Source of the DNA: Acetobacteraceae bacterium
Lineage (GTDB): Bacteria > Pseudomonadota > Alphaproteobacteria > Acetobacterales > Acetobacteraceae
DNA length: 64,000 bases
Direction: 5' to 3'
Assembly: GCA_030041375.1 (NCBI GenBank)
Contig: JASHOA010000014.1
Location: 62,001 to 126,000, forward strand
A program made the position numbers and the translations under genes. Below the pieces are notes generated by a model, which was given only the letters and a program-made list of their open reading frames with translations, was not told where the DNA came from and did not search any database. Below are positions 15,967-25,223 of the stretch, in pieces. Position 1 is the first letter of the stretch, and every line of letters starts with the position of its first letter.

Positions 15967-16925
15967 CGGAAAAGCTGCTGGCCTTTGATCCCCTTATACA
16001 TGTCCGCCACCCACTCCGCATAGCCGTTGTAGATTTGCGTCGGCACCACCTTGTCGAAGCCGATCAGCCGCTCGCGCGCCTGGCTCCAGCGCGGATGCGG
16101 CACCGCAGGATTGACGTTGGCCCAGAAGCCGTACTCGTTGCCGTCCACTTCCGCCCAGAAGGTGAGCGGTCGCTTGTCGGAGAACGTCACGCGAACGATC
16201 GCCTTGGCGGACTTGAAGCCGTATTTCCAGGGCACGACGAGACGGATCGGGCCGCCATTCTGCGGCTTCAGCTTCTGGCCGTAGAGACCGACCGCGATGA
16301 TGGCCAGATCGTTTTCGGCCTCGAACATCGTCAGCCCCTCCGTGTAGGGCCACGGGTACCAGGCCTCGCTCAGGCCCGGCATGTAGCGACGATTTTCGGC
16401 CGTGTAGAAAATCACGTATTTCGCCGCAGACAGCGGCTCGGCGATCTCCAGCAGGCGCTTCAGGGGAAAACCGGTCCAGGGAATGGTGATCCCCCAGGCC
16501 TCGACGCATCGGTGCCGATAGAGCCGCTCCTGCAGCGTGACCTGCTTCAGGAGGTCTTCGAACGCGATCGTCCGTTTCTTCGCCACCAGCCCGTCGATCG
16601 TGATCGACCAGGGCTGCATCGGCAGGCGCTCGGCCTGGCGCCAGATGCCCTTCTCCTCCCCGAACTCATAGTAGTTGTTGTAGGTATATACATTCTCGGT
16701 TGGCGTGAAAGGCCGCCCAGGCTGATAGCGCTGATCAACCGGCGCTGACATCGGGCCGGCGAATTCCGCCGCCTCTGCGGGAAGGGCTGCGCGCGCATCG
16801 CGGGCCGAGCCGGCAAGGCCGAGCGCGGCCGCGCCGCCGATCAGCGATCGCCGTCCAAGAGCGACGGACTCCGGCGTTGCGGCAGCCTCCGGGATTTCCC
16901 ACCCGAAGCGGCGACGAATCAACAT
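15963..16925 (-). CDS. msrP: Protein-methionine-sulfoxide reductase, catalytic molybdopterin subunit
   Basis: Encodes 320 residues. It repairs methionine sulfoxide in periplasmic proteins using a Mo-molybdopterin cofactor. The N-terminus carries a twin-arginine signal region (GRRSLIGGAAALGLAGSARDARA), fitting export with bound cofactor. The molybdenum-ligating Cys is in LYRHRCVEAWG (C140). Other family stretches are PWTGFPLKRLLE, MPGLSEAWYPWPYTEGL, NGGPIRLVVPWKYGFKS and the C-terminal YNGYAEWVADMYKG. Length matches E. coli MsrP. It starts a minus-strand set with a coupled small membrane protein, pirin and DUF6494. Confidence 0.95.
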   Translation of the reverse strand: MLIRRRFGWEIPEAAATPESVALGRRSLIGGAAALGLAGSARDARAALPAEAAEFAGPMSAPVDQRYQPGRPFTPTENVYTYNNYYEFGEEKGIWRQAERLPMQPWSITIDGLVAKKRTIAFEDLLKQVTLQERLYRHRCVEAWGITIPWTGFPLKRLLEIAEPLSAAKYVIFYTAENRRYMPGLSEAWYPWPYTEGLTMFEAENDLAIIAVGLYGQKLKPQNGGPIRLVVPWKYGFKSAKAIVRVTFSDKRPLTFWAEVDGNEYGFWANVNPAVPHPRWSQARERLIGFDKVVPTQIYNGYAEWVADMYKGIKGQQLFR

Positions 16926-17050
16926 CGGCCCCCTCCATCTCCGCGCTTTGGATTACACGCAAGAGCGAATTGGGGATGCAAGTGTCGTTTGTCATGCGCC
17001 TCCGAGCCGAATGGCCCCCGATTGCATGGCGGGTGATTGATTCGCTCGCA

Positions 17051-17116
17051 GCCCTCTGGTACCGACCGGACGAGCGAAGGTAACGGGCCCATAAAGTCGC
17101 CCTCTGGAACCGACCG
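17051..17116. repeat. Pair of 18-bp direct repeats upstream of the TPR gene
   Basis: GCCCTCTGGTACCGACCG at 17051-17068 recurs as GCCCTCTGGAACCGACCG at 17099-17116, differing at one base and offset by 48 bp. The second copy ends 20 bp before the GTG start at 17137. The pair lies between msrP and the divergent TPR gene. It could be a tandem binding site or a simple duplication remnant. Confidence 0.5.
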
Positions 17117-17136
17117 ATGACCCGCCTCGTCGCGGC

Positions 17137-18633
17137 GTGACGCAACCTCCGGGTGAAAGCCCGAACCGACCGCTGACCGGACCGAGTGTGGTCGGAGGGG
17201 CCGGCACGGTATCGGCTCCGGCCCGGCAGCCCGCCGCCGAAGCCTCTTCGGTGCCCCAGCACGTCATCGACGCCATGACACGCGCCGACGCGGCAGCACG
17301 CTCCAAGCGGATTGGCGAGGCGGCAGGAATCTGCACCGACGTACTGGGGGAGAGGCCCGACTACGCACCCGCGCTCGCCCTGCTCGGCACATTGCTCGGT
17401 CATCGCGGCGATACCGCACGCGGCATCGCCCTCCTCGAACGGGCCGTCGCAAAGAGCAGCGAGGTCCCCCTTTGGTACAGCAATCTCGCCGCCCTCTATC
17501 GCTTCGCCTACCGGCTCGACGAAGGATTGAACGCCGCCCGCATGGCCGTGAAGCTGGCCCCCGGGAACCCGGCTTTCCTGGTCAATCTCGGAATCGCGCA
17601 TGTCGATCGCGGCGAGAACGAGGAGGCCGTGAACTGCTTCCTCGCCGCCCTCGGCCGCGATCAGGAAAACCCGGCCGCCCATCTTGCCCTCGCCCAGGCC
17701 CTGCTCGCACGCGGCGACTTTGCCTCCGGCTGGCTCGAATACGAGTGGCGCAACAAGATCGAGCAGGCCAAGGGAATGCTGCCGAAAATGGCCGCCGCAC
17801 CGTGGAACGGCATGCGCCTCCCGAAGAGCCGGCTGCTCCTGGTCGCCGACCAGGGGTTCGGCGATTCGCTCCAGTTCTGCCGCTACATCGCGCGCGTGGT
17901 GGGGCGTGCGGCGGAGGTGGTCGTCGGGTGCAGCGCCGAGCTAGTGCCCCTTTTCTCGCGTATTGAGGGAGTTGCCGCGACTTTTCACCGCTGGACTGAC
18001 ATTCCCGCCCACGCCGCCTATTGCCTGCTCTCGAGCCTGCCGATGCTGTTCAACACGGACGCCACCTCGATCCCGGCCGAGGTGCCCTATCTTCGCGCCG
18101 ACCCGACACGCGTCGATGCGTGGGGCCGACGGCTGAACGAGACCCTGCCCAAGGGGCGGATGCGGATCGGCTTTACGTGGTCGGGCCGGCCGACCCACCC
18201 CAATGACCGCCGCCGCTCCCTCAAGCTCCCTCAGCTCCAGCCCTTGGCGCGCCTGCCGCATGTGATCCTCTTGCCGCTCCAGACCAGGCTTTCGGCAGCC
18301 GAGACCAAGGCCGTTTCCGAGTTCCCCAATGCGATTGATCTCACCCAGGACCTGAAGGACTTCGGGGAAACCGCGGCCCTTCTTTCACATCTCGATCTTG
18401 TGCTGTCGATCGACACCTCGGTCGCCCATCTCGCCGGGGCCCTGGGCCGGCCGGTCTGGGTGATGCTGCCCAGGCCCGCTGACTGGCGCTGGCTCACCGA
18501 GCGACATGACAGCCCGTGGTACCCCAGCATGCGCCTCTATCGTCAGCCCCGGCCGGGTGCCTGGGAGGCGGTGATCGCCGAGGTCGCGGAGGCGGTTGCC
18601 GTGCTGGCCGCCGGGCGCGCACCGTCAGGCTAA
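17137..18633 (+). CDS. TPR protein with glycosyltransferase (GT-B, heptosyltransferase-like) C-terminal domain
   Basis: Encodes 498 residues from GTG 17137; an ATG at 17117 in another frame ends almost at once. Residues about 45-200 form tetratricopeptide repeats (APALALLGTLLGHRGDTARGI, PLWYSNLAALYRFAYRLDEG, PAFLVNLGIAHVDRGENEEA, PAAHLALAQALLARGDFASG). The remaining part resembles GT9/GT41-like glycosyltransferases: RLLLVADQGFGDSLQFCRYI, a central IGFTWSGRPTHPNDRRRS, and the C-terminal LSHLDLVLSIDTSVAHLAGALGRPVWVMLP. Such TPR-GT proteins are common in alphaproteobacteria and are often linked to surface or flagellin glycosylation, but the acceptor is unknown. The last 4 bases overlap convergent recD2. 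Confidence 0.87.
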   Translation: MTQPPGESPNRPLTGPSVVGGAGTVSAPARQPAAEASSVPQHVIDAMTRADAAARSKRIGEAAGICTDVLGERPDYAPALALLGTLLGHRGDTARGIALLERAVAKSSEVPLWYSNLAALYRFAYRLDEGLNAARMAVKLAPGNPAFLVNLGIAHVDRGENEEAVNCFLAALGRDQENPAAHLALAQALLARGDFASGWLEYEWRNKIEQAKGMLPKMAAAPWNGMRLPKSRLLLVADQGFGDSLQFCRYIARVVGRAAEVVVGCSAELVPLFSRIEGVAATFHRWTDIPAHAAYCLLSSLPMLFNTDATSIPAEVPYLRADPTRVDAWGRRLNETLPKGRMRIGFTWSGRPTHPNDRRRSLKLPQLQPLARLPHVILLPLQTRLSAAETKAVSEFPNAIDLTQDLKDFGETAALLSHLDLVLSIDTSVAHLAGALGRPVWVMLPRPADWRWLTERHDSPWYPSMRLYRQPRPGAWEAVIAEVAEAVAVLAAGRAPSG

Positions 18634-20903
18634 CCCCACCTTTCATCGATGCCCGCCACCCTCGGCCCGGGCTCGCCTTCGCCCTTGAGCCATTCGGCCA
18701 GCTTGGAAAAGCGGCGCCGGTCGCCGGCGGTGTGCACGGCGATCGCCAGCGCCCGTTTCTGGCCCAGCACAACCACGAGGCGCCTGCCGCGCGTGATGGC
18801 GGTATAGAGCAGGTTGCGCGCCAGCATCGTGTAATGCTGGGTTGCCAGCGGGATGACGACGGCCGGGTATTCCGAGCCCTGGCTCTTGTGGATGGTGATC
18901 GCGTAGGCAAGCTGCAACTCGTCCAGCTCGGCAAAGGAGTAGCGAACCTCCCTGCCGTCGAATTCGACCACCAGCTCTCCTTCCTCGAGATCGACCGCGC
19001 GTACAATGCCAAGATCGCCATTGAAGACATCGCGCTCGTAGTCGTTCTCGACCTGCATCACCTTGTCCCCGGCGGTGAAGGTCGATCCGTAACGGTCGAC
19101 GCGCGGGGCCTCCGGCGGAGCGGAATTGAGCACCTCCTGCAATGCCAGATTGAGGGCGCGCGCACCGAGCGCGCCCCGCTGCATCGGGGAGAGCACCTGG
19201 ATGCCCTGAATTGGATCGAGCCCGAAACCCTTCGGAATGCGCTCGGCCACCAGGCTCACCAGCTTGCGGAGAATCTCCTCCGGCTCTGCGACCTGGATGA
19301 AATGAAAGTCGGTGGGCTCGCCCGGAATCTCCGCCTCCGGCATCAGGCCGCGATTGATCCGATGGGCGGCGAGAATGATGCGGCTCTCCCTGGCCTGCCG
19401 GAAGACCTCGGAAAGCCGGACCACGGGAAACGCACCCGAGGAGATGATATCGGCGAGCACCTGCCCCGGGCCGACCGAGGGCAGTTGATCCACATCACCG
19501 ATCATCAGCAGGGCAGCCTCGGGCGCCACGGCGCGGAGCAAGGAGCGCATCAGCGGAACGTCGATCATGCTCGCCTCGTCGAGAACAACGAGATCGGCGG
19601 CCAGCGGATTGCCGGCATGGCGGCGGAACTCGCCGCTCGCGGGGTTGATCTCGAGCAGGCGGTGGATCGTGCGCGCCTCGAGGCCCGTGCTCTCGGAAAG
19701 CCGCTTGGCGGCGCGCCCGGTCGGTGCGGCCAGCGCCACGCGCACGTCCTTGGCGCGCAGGATCGCCAGAATCGCATTCACGAGCGTCGTCTTCCCCACC
19801 CCTGGTCCGCCGGTGATGACGGTGAGCTTGCGGGACAGAGCGAGCGTTGCCGCTTCGCGCTGGGAGGGGGCAAGGGAGACCCCGACCCTCGCTTCGACCC
19901 ACGGCAGGGCCTTCGCCGGATCGATCGGAGGCCAGGGCAGCGGGCCGCGGGCCAGCATCTTGCAGCGCTCGGCGATCTCCTTCTCCGCACGCCAGAGGCC
20001 GATCAGGAACACGGCCGGGGCGCCGTCGAGCGAATCAGCGCGGACCGTTCCCTGGGCGATCTCCTGATCCAGCGCCGATTCGACCAGCTCCCGCGGCACC
20101 TCGATCAGCCGCGCGGCAAGCTCGATGAGTTGCGGCAGCGGCAGGCCGCAATGGCCCTCGTCCATTGCCTCCGCAAGGGCGTAGCCGATGCTGGCGGCAA
20201 CCCGGATCGGTGCCGTCTTCGCGATGCCGAGCCGTGCCGCAATCAGATCGGCGCTCTTGAAGCCGATGCCGTGAATGTCGCGCGCCAGCCGGTACGGGTT
20301 CTCGCTGATCACCCGCACCGCTTCTGCCCCGTAGGTCTTGTAGATGCGCACCGAGCGCGCGGTGGAAACGCCGTGCCCGTGCAGGAAAAGCATGATCTCG
20401 CGGATCACCTTCTGCTCCGCCCAGCCGGCGCGGATGCGGGCGAGACGCTTCGGGCCGATGCCCGGCACCGTCTCCAGGCGGGCGGGCTCCTGCTCGATGA
20501 GGTCGAGAACGGCGGGACCGAGACCTTCCACCAGGCGTTTCGCCATCACCGGGCCGACGCCGCGAATCATGCCGGAGCCGAGATACCGTGCGATCCCCTC
20601 GGCGGAGGTGGGCGGCGCGGTTCTGAGAAAGTTCGCCCGGAACTGCAGACCGTGCCGCCGGTCGGTCTGCCAGGTGCCGCTCGCCTGGACGAATTCGCCG
20701 GGCACGATCGCGGCCGCGTGGCCGACGACAACGACCGGCTCTCGTCGGCCGCGCGCCTTGACCCGGAGCACGGCGAAGCCGTTTTCCGGATTGTGGTAGG
20801 TAACCCGCTCGACCTGGCCGGCCAGGAACTCGGTGGCCGGCTCCGTCGCGATCTTTCCTGCCTCTCTCACGCTTCGCTCTTTTTCAGCCGCCGCCGATCC
20901 CAT
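18630..20903 (-). CDS. recD2: RecD2-type ATP-dependent 5'-3' DNA helicase
   Basis: Encodes 757 residues. The N-terminal OB-like region (LAGQVERVTYHNPENGFAVLRV) is followed by helix-hairpin-helix modules (GMIRGVGPVMAKRLVE, ETVPGIGPKRLARIRAGW, DIHGIGFKSADLIAARLG) that mark RecD2. The superfamily 1B motor follows: Walker A GGPGVGKTTLVNAI, Walker B LVVLDEASMIDVPLM, GDVDQLPSVGPG, and the late motifs TIHKSQGSEYPAVVIPL and TAITRGRR. RecD2 acts outside the RecBCD complex in DNA repair and replication. It is divergent from the dehydrogenase gene across 127 bp. Confidence 0.95.
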   Translation of the reverse strand: MGSAAAEKERSVREAGKIATEPATEFLAGQVERVTYHNPENGFAVLRVKARGRREPVVVVGHAAAIVPGEFVQASGTWQTDRRHGLQFRANFLRTAPPTSAEGIARYLGSGMIRGVGPVMAKRLVEGLGPAVLDLIEQEPARLETVPGIGPKRLARIRAGWAEQKVIREIMLFLHGHGVSTARSVRIYKTYGAEAVRVISENPYRLARDIHGIGFKSADLIAARLGIAKTAPIRVAASIGYALAEAMDEGHCGLPLPQLIELAARLIEVPRELVESALDQEIAQGTVRADSLDGAPAVFLIGLWRAEKEIAERCKMLARGPLPWPPIDPAKALPWVEARVGVSLAPSQREAATLALSRKLTVITGGPGVGKTTLVNAILAILRAKDVRVALAAPTGRAAKRLSESTGLEARTIHRLLEINPASGEFRRHAGNPLAADLVVLDEASMIDVPLMRSLLRAVAPEAALLMIGDVDQLPSVGPGQVLADIISSGAFPVVRLSEVFRQARESRIILAAHRINRGLMPEAEIPGEPTDFHFIQVAEPEEILRKLVSLVAERIPKGFGLDPIQGIQVLSPMQRGALGARALNLALQEVLNSAPPEAPRVDRYGSTFTAGDKVMQVENDYERDVFNGDLGIVRAVDLEEGELVVEFDGREVRYSFAELDELQLAYAITIHKSQGSEYPAVVIPLATQHYTMLARNLLYTAITRGRRLVVVLGQKRALAIAVHTAGDRRRFSKLAEWLKGEGEPGPRVAGIDERWG

Positions 20904-21030
20904 TCGTTCGCCGGCAGGCAGGGTGAACGTCGGGGGCGGAAACAGGAAGAGAGAGCCTGCCGCGCCGCCGTCCCTTCCGCAACCATCGGCAAACCGGCAT
21001 CATCCCGCGCTTGAACGATGGGAGAGGACC

Positions 21031-21993
21031 ATGGAAAAGCCGGTGCTGCTGGTGACGAGACGGCTGCCACCGGCGGTCGAGGCGCGGGCGGCACGCGATT
21101 TCCAGGCGCGGCTCAATTCCGAGGATCGGCCGATCGCCGGAAACGAGTTGCCGCGGCTCGCCACAGGTGCGGCGGCCATTCTTGCTGCTCCGACCGATCG
21201 GCTGGACGCACCGGCCCTCGCCGCCCTGCCCGAGAGCGTGCGGGTGATCGGAACCTTCAGCGTCGGATTCGATCATATCGATTGCGCGGCAGCGAAGGCG
21301 CGGGGGATTGCCGTCTGCAACACGCCCGAGGTGCTCTCGGTCGCGACCGCCGAGCTTGCGATGCTGCTGATCCTTGCTGCGGCGCGGCGCGCCGGCGAAG
21401 GCGAGAGGCTGGTCCGCACGGCGCGCTGGAGCGGCTGGACGCCGACGCAGCTTCTCGGCATCGGCGTCTCGGGGCGGCGGCTCGGCATCCTGGGGATGGG
21501 CCGGATCGGCCGCGAGCTGACCCGGATCGCCCGCGGCTTCGAGATGGAAATCCATTACCACGACATTGCCCGCCTCCCCCCCGAGCGCGAGCAGGGCGCG
21601 ATCTTCCACGCCGACGACCGGAGCTTCCTCGCCGCAAGCGAGATACTGTCGCTGCACGCGCCGGGTGGCGCGGGCACCCGGCACTGGTTGAACGCGGAGC
21701 GGATTGCGCTTCTGCCCAAGGGTGCGGTGATCGCCAACGCGGCGCGCGGAACCCTGGTTGACGACGCGGCGCTGATCTCGGCACTCCGCTCGGGACATGT
21801 CGCCGCGGCCGGGCTCGATGTCTATGAAGGAGAGCCGCGTGTGCATCCGGGATATCTCGAACTCGAGAACGTGGTGCTGCTGCCCCATCTCGGAAGTGCG
21901 ACACTGGCGACGCGCGATGCCATGGGCTTCCTCGCGCTCGATGGCATCGCCGCTTTGCTGAACGGAACCTCGCCACCAAACCGCGTCGTGTAG
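21031..21993 (+). CDS. D-2-hydroxyacid dehydrogenase (glyoxylate/hydroxypyruvate reductase type)
   Basis: Encodes 320 residues from ATG 21031 with GGAGAGG just upstream. It probably reduces glyoxylate or hydroxypyruvate with NAD(P)H. The D-isomer dehydrogenase fold shows GTFSVGFDHIDC, the dinucleotide motif GILGMGRIGREL (about residues 152-163), and the catalytic triad Arg239 (NAARGTLVDD), Glu268 (YEGEPRVHP) and His286 (LLPHLGSAT). The GTFSVGFDHID phrase is typical of the GyaR/GhrB branch. Substrate is inferred from the family. The Liv-type importer begins 131 bp downstream, but no functional link is evident. Confidence 0.92.
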   Translation: MEKPVLLVTRRLPPAVEARAARDFQARLNSEDRPIAGNELPRLATGAAAILAAPTDRLDAPALAALPESVRVIGTFSVGFDHIDCAAAKARGIAVCNTPEVLSVATAELAMLLILAAARRAGEGERLVRTARWSGWTPTQLLGIGVSGRRLGILGMGRIGRELTRIARGFEMEIHYHDIARLPPEREQGAIFHADDRSFLAASEILSLHAPGGAGTRHWLNAERIALLPKGAVIANAARGTLVDDAALISALRSGHVAAAGLDVYEGEPRVHPGYLELENVVLLPHLGSATLATRDAMGFLALDGIAALLNGTSPPNRVV

Positions 21994-22124
21994 ACCCCAC
22001 ATCCGGAAAAATCGGCACCCGGCTTCGACTCACGCGCGCGCCCACCCCTTGGATTCTGATGCTTTCCTCGCCTAGGTTTGGTTGCGGGCCCCGCGGAGGC
22101 AGGGGCAGAAAGGGGGAAACCAGA

Positions 22125-23378
22125 ATGTCCATCAGCAGGCGTGGCGTGCTGGCATTGCCGGCGCTGGCAGTTCTGCCGGCTCTGTCGGAGCACGTGATGG
22201 CGGCCGAGACCGTCAGCATCGGCTACATCGAGGCACTCACTGGCAATGCCGGGGCTGCCGGGCAGTCGATCAAGCAGGGAGCCGAGCTCGCGGTCGAGAT
22301 CATCAACACGCCGCATCCGGACCTCGCACCGCTGACGCTCGCCAAAAACGCCGGCCTGCCCAATCTCGGCGGCGCCACGGTCGCGCTGACCTGGGCCGAC
22401 AACCAGGGCAGCCCGGCGGTCGCCGCGAGCGACGCACTTCGCCTGATCACCCAGGATCATGTCGTCGCAATGTGCGGCGCCTACCAGTCGAGCTGCACAT
22501 TGACCTCCAGCGCCGTTGCGGAGCGTTATGGCATTCCCTACGTCGCCGGGGAATCGGTCGCCGCGAACCTCACCGGGCGGGGCTACAAGTGGTTCTTCCG
22601 CACCACGCCCTACGGTCCCGACTTCGCCAGGCTTTACCTCGACTTTCTCGCCGATGTCGCGAAGAGCGGCCGGGCCACCGGCAAGATCGCGGTGGTGCAC
22701 GAGAACACCGACTACGGGACCTCGGTTGCCGACTCGATGGTCTCGACCGCCGCCGCACGCGGCATCAAGATCGCCCAGCGGATCGCCTACAACGCCAACG
22801 GCACCGATGTCTCGCCGCAAGTGCTGCAACTCAAAGAGGCGCAGCCAGACGTCGTCATCTTCATCAGCTATACCTCGGATTCCATCCTGTATATCAAGAC
22901 CTTCCACACACTCGGCTATCGCCCGCCGATCGTGATCGGCGACGATTCCGGCTTCTCCGATCCCTCCTTCATCAAGACCGTTGGCCCGATCGCGCAGGGA
23001 GCGCTCAACCGCAGCGCTTTCGTGCCCGGCAAGCCGGACAGCATCACCTACAAGATCAATGCGCTTTTCAAAAAGCGGACCGGCCGCGACCTGGACGACA
23101 CGACGGCGCGCTCGATGCAGGGCCTGTTCGTGCTCTGCGACGCCATCAACCGCGCCGGATCGACGAAACCGGAGGCGATCCGCGAAGCGCTGGTGAAGAC
23201 CGATCTGCCGCCGGGCGAGCTGATGATCGGCTACGAGGGGGTGAAATTCAACGCCCAGGGCCAGAACATCCTCGCCTATTCGCTGATGATCCAGTTGCAG
23301 GGCGAAAGCTACGTGCCGGTCTGGCCGGCCAACCAGGCGAGCGCAAAACTCGAGCTGCCGTTCAAGGGCTGGACCTGA
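22125..23378 (+). CDS. Branched-chain-amino-acid/amide-type ABC importer, substrate-binding protein
   Basis: Encodes 417 residues from ATG 22125, with an AGGGGGAAA site upstream. The signal peptide has an Arg pair (MSISRRGVLALPALAVLPAL...VMA). The mature protein has the LivJ-type Peripla_BP_6 fold: SIGYIEALTGNAGAAGQSIKQ, VAMCGAYQSSCTLTSSAVAER, KIAVVHENTDYGTSVADSM, and DVVIFISYTSDSILYIKTF. This class binds branched-chain amino acids, short amides, urea or aromatic acids, so the ligand is open. First gene of a tight five-gene unit; the first permease starts 25 bp downstream. A convergent 5-oxoprolinase-like gene suggests a cyclic amide ligand as one option. Confidence 0.92.
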   Translation: MSISRRGVLALPALAVLPALSEHVMAAETVSIGYIEALTGNAGAAGQSIKQGAELAVEIINTPHPDLAPLTLAKNAGLPNLGGATVALTWADNQGSPAVAASDALRLITQDHVVAMCGAYQSSCTLTSSAVAERYGIPYVAGESVAANLTGRGYKWFFRTTPYGPDFARLYLDFLADVAKSGRATGKIAVVHENTDYGTSVADSMVSTAAARGIKIAQRIAYNANGTDVSPQVLQLKEAQPDVVIFISYTSDSILYIKTFHTLGYRPPIVIGDDSGFSDPSFIKTVGPIAQGALNRSAFVPGKPDSITYKINALFKKRTGRDLDDTTARSMQGLFVLCDAINRAGSTKPEAIREALVKTDLPPGELMIGYEGVKFNAQGQNILAYSLMIQLQGESYVPVWPANQASAKLELPFKGWT

Positions 23379-23403
23379 TGCAGGGCTGCCCCGCGCAAGC
23401 GGG

Positions 23404-24261
23404 ATGATCCTGCTGCAACTGATCAGCGACGGGCTGCAGCTCGGCGCCGTCTACGCCCTGTTCTCCTCCGGATTGACGCTGATCTGGGGCATGATGAACG
23501 TCATGAACTTCGCGCATGGGCAGTTCGTCATGCTGGCGATGTATGTGGCGTTCTTCTGCTTCACGCTGCTCAAGGTCGGCCCGGCCTTCTTCGTGCCGCT
23601 GGCAGCCATCGGGCTCTTCGGATTCGGCGTCGTCGTCTACCTCCTCCTGGTGCGCCACGTGATGCGCGGGCCGATGCTGGCGCAGATCATCTCCACCTTC
23701 GGCCTCGCCCTCGTCCTCCAGTACAGCGCGCTCTGGGCCTTCTCGGCCAACTTCGTCTCGCTGCCAACGACGCTGGTCGGCGGCGTCTACGACGTCGGCG
23801 GCATCCGGCTTTCGGCGGCGCGGCTGATCGCCGGGGCAACCGCGATCGCGCTGACCGCGGGGATGCATCTCCTGCTGACCCGGACGGACCTCGGCAGCCG
23901 CATGCTGGCAGTGTCCGAGGACCGGGTGGCGGCGGCCCTGGTCGGCATCCGGCCTGATCCGATGCAGGCGCTCGCCTGGGGCCTCGGCGCCGCCGCAACC
24001 GGCGTGGCGGGCGGGCTGATCGCGCTCTTCTTCTACGTTTCTCCCGATGTCGGGAATTCCTTCACCTTGCTCGCCTTCGTCACCGTCTGCCTGGGCGGGT
24101 TCGGCAGCGTTCCCGGCGCGCTGCTCGCCGGGCTGATCATCGGGGTGGTCGAGTCCTTCTCGGCCTATTGGCTGGGGCCGGCCACCAAGGACGTCGTGGT
24201 GTACGGTCTGTTCGTGGCCCTGCTCTGGGTCAGGCCGCAGGGCATGTTCGGGCGCGCATGA
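23404..24261 (+). CDS. livH: Liv-type ABC importer permease (LivH)
   Basis: Encodes 285 residues, hydrophobic with about eight spans. It has the LivH hallmark GLTLIWGMMNVMNFAHGQFVMLAMY near the N-terminus and a C-terminal GGFGSVPGALLAGLIIGVVESF. The EAA-like coupling loop is SEDRVAAALVGIRPD. The last four bases overlap the LivM gene (ATGA), which indicates coupled translation. Forms the membrane channel together with LivM. Confidence 0.94.
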   Translation: MILLQLISDGLQLGAVYALFSSGLTLIWGMMNVMNFAHGQFVMLAMYVAFFCFTLLKVGPAFFVPLAAIGLFGFGVVVYLLLVRHVMRGPMLAQIISTFGLALVLQYSALWAFSANFVSLPTTLVGGVYDVGGIRLSAARLIAGATAIALTAGMHLLLTRTDLGSRMLAVSEDRVAAALVGIRPDPMQALAWGLGAAATGVAGGLIALFFYVSPDVGNSFTLLAFVTVCLGGFGSVPGALLAGLIIGVVESFSAYWLGPATKDVVVYGLFVALLWVRPQGMFGRA

Positions 24262-25223
24262 TCCCTCTCCGGCGTGCAGGGCCGGTCGCGGTGCTGGTCA
24301 TCCTGGCAATCGCCCCGTTCCTGACCGCAAATCCGTTCTACCAGCGGATCGCAGCGCTGGTCGTCCTGGCGGCGATCTCCGCCTCGGCATGGAACGTGAT
24401 CGGCGGCTATGCCGGCCAGATCTCGTTTGGGCACTCGATCTATTTCGGCATCGGCGCCTATGCGTCGCTGTTGCTGTTCGGCAGGTTCGGCCTGCCGCCG
24501 ATCGCCGGCGCCCCGCTCGGCATCATCGCCAGCTTCGTGGTTTCGCTCATCATCGGGCCGCCGACCTTCCGCTTGCGCGGCCACTATTTCTCGATGGGGA
24601 CGTTCGCGATTGCCGCGCTGGCAGAAATCCTGATCGTCAACTGGAAATTCGCCGGCGGAGCGATCGGCCTCATGGGGCCGGCGATGCCGCGTTCGCTCGC
24701 CGATCTCCTGTTCCGCAACTCGCTTCCCTACTACGCCATCTTTCTCGCCGTGCTGGCCCTCCTGCTCGCCCTCACCCACCTGATGCAAAGGAGCCGGATG
24801 GGTTTCTATCTCCGCGCCATCGGGGCCGGCGAGCGGGCGGCAGAGAGCCTCGGCGTGCCGGTCCAGCGCTACAAGCTCTATGCCCTCCTGATCTCGGGCG
24901 CCTTCACTGCACTCGCGGGCTCGCTCTACGCGGTGATGATCGGCTTCGTCGATCCCGAGAGCGGCTTCGGGATTCTGATCTCCGTCAACATGGTCGTCAT
25001 CGCCGCACTCGGCGGCGTCGGCACGCTGTTCGGGCCGCTCGTGGGCGCGATCATCCTGGTGCCGCTGCAGGAGACGACGAACGCGCTCCTCGGCGGCAGC
25101 GGCACCGGTGCCGCGTACGTCGCCTATGGCCTCATCATCATGCTCATCGCCCGCTTCAGCCCCGGGGGGCTGGCCGAGTTGTGGCCGCTGATCAACCGCC
25201 ACGGGCGCCGCCGTGCTGCTTGA
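24258..25223 (+). CDS. livM: Liv-type ABC importer permease (LivM)
   Basis: Encodes 321 residues from ATG 24258, which overlaps the LivH stop. It shows the LivM signature ASAWNVIGGYAGQISFGHSIYFGIGAYAS and the coupling loop YLRAIGAGERAAESLGVPVQRYK. The C-terminal AALGGVGTLFGPLVGAIILVPLQE is also characteristic. About nine membrane spans are visible. Its end overlaps the LivG gene by 11 bases. It is shorter than E. coli LivM (about 425 residues), as is common for alphaproteobacterial members. Confidence 0.94.
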   Translation: MIPLRRAGPVAVLVILAIAPFLTANPFYQRIAALVVLAAISASAWNVIGGYAGQISFGHSIYFGIGAYASLLLFGRFGLPPIAGAPLGIIASFVVSLIIGPPTFRLRGHYFSMGTFAIAALAEILIVNWKFAGGAIGLMGPAMPRSLADLLFRNSLPYYAIFLAVLALLLALTHLMQRSRMGFYLRAIGAGERAAESLGVPVQRYKLYALLISGAFTALAGSLYAVMIGFVDPESGFGILISVNMVVIAALGGVGTLFGPLVGAIILVPLQETTNALLGGSGTGAAYVAYGLIIMLIARFSPGGLAELWPLINRHGRRRAA

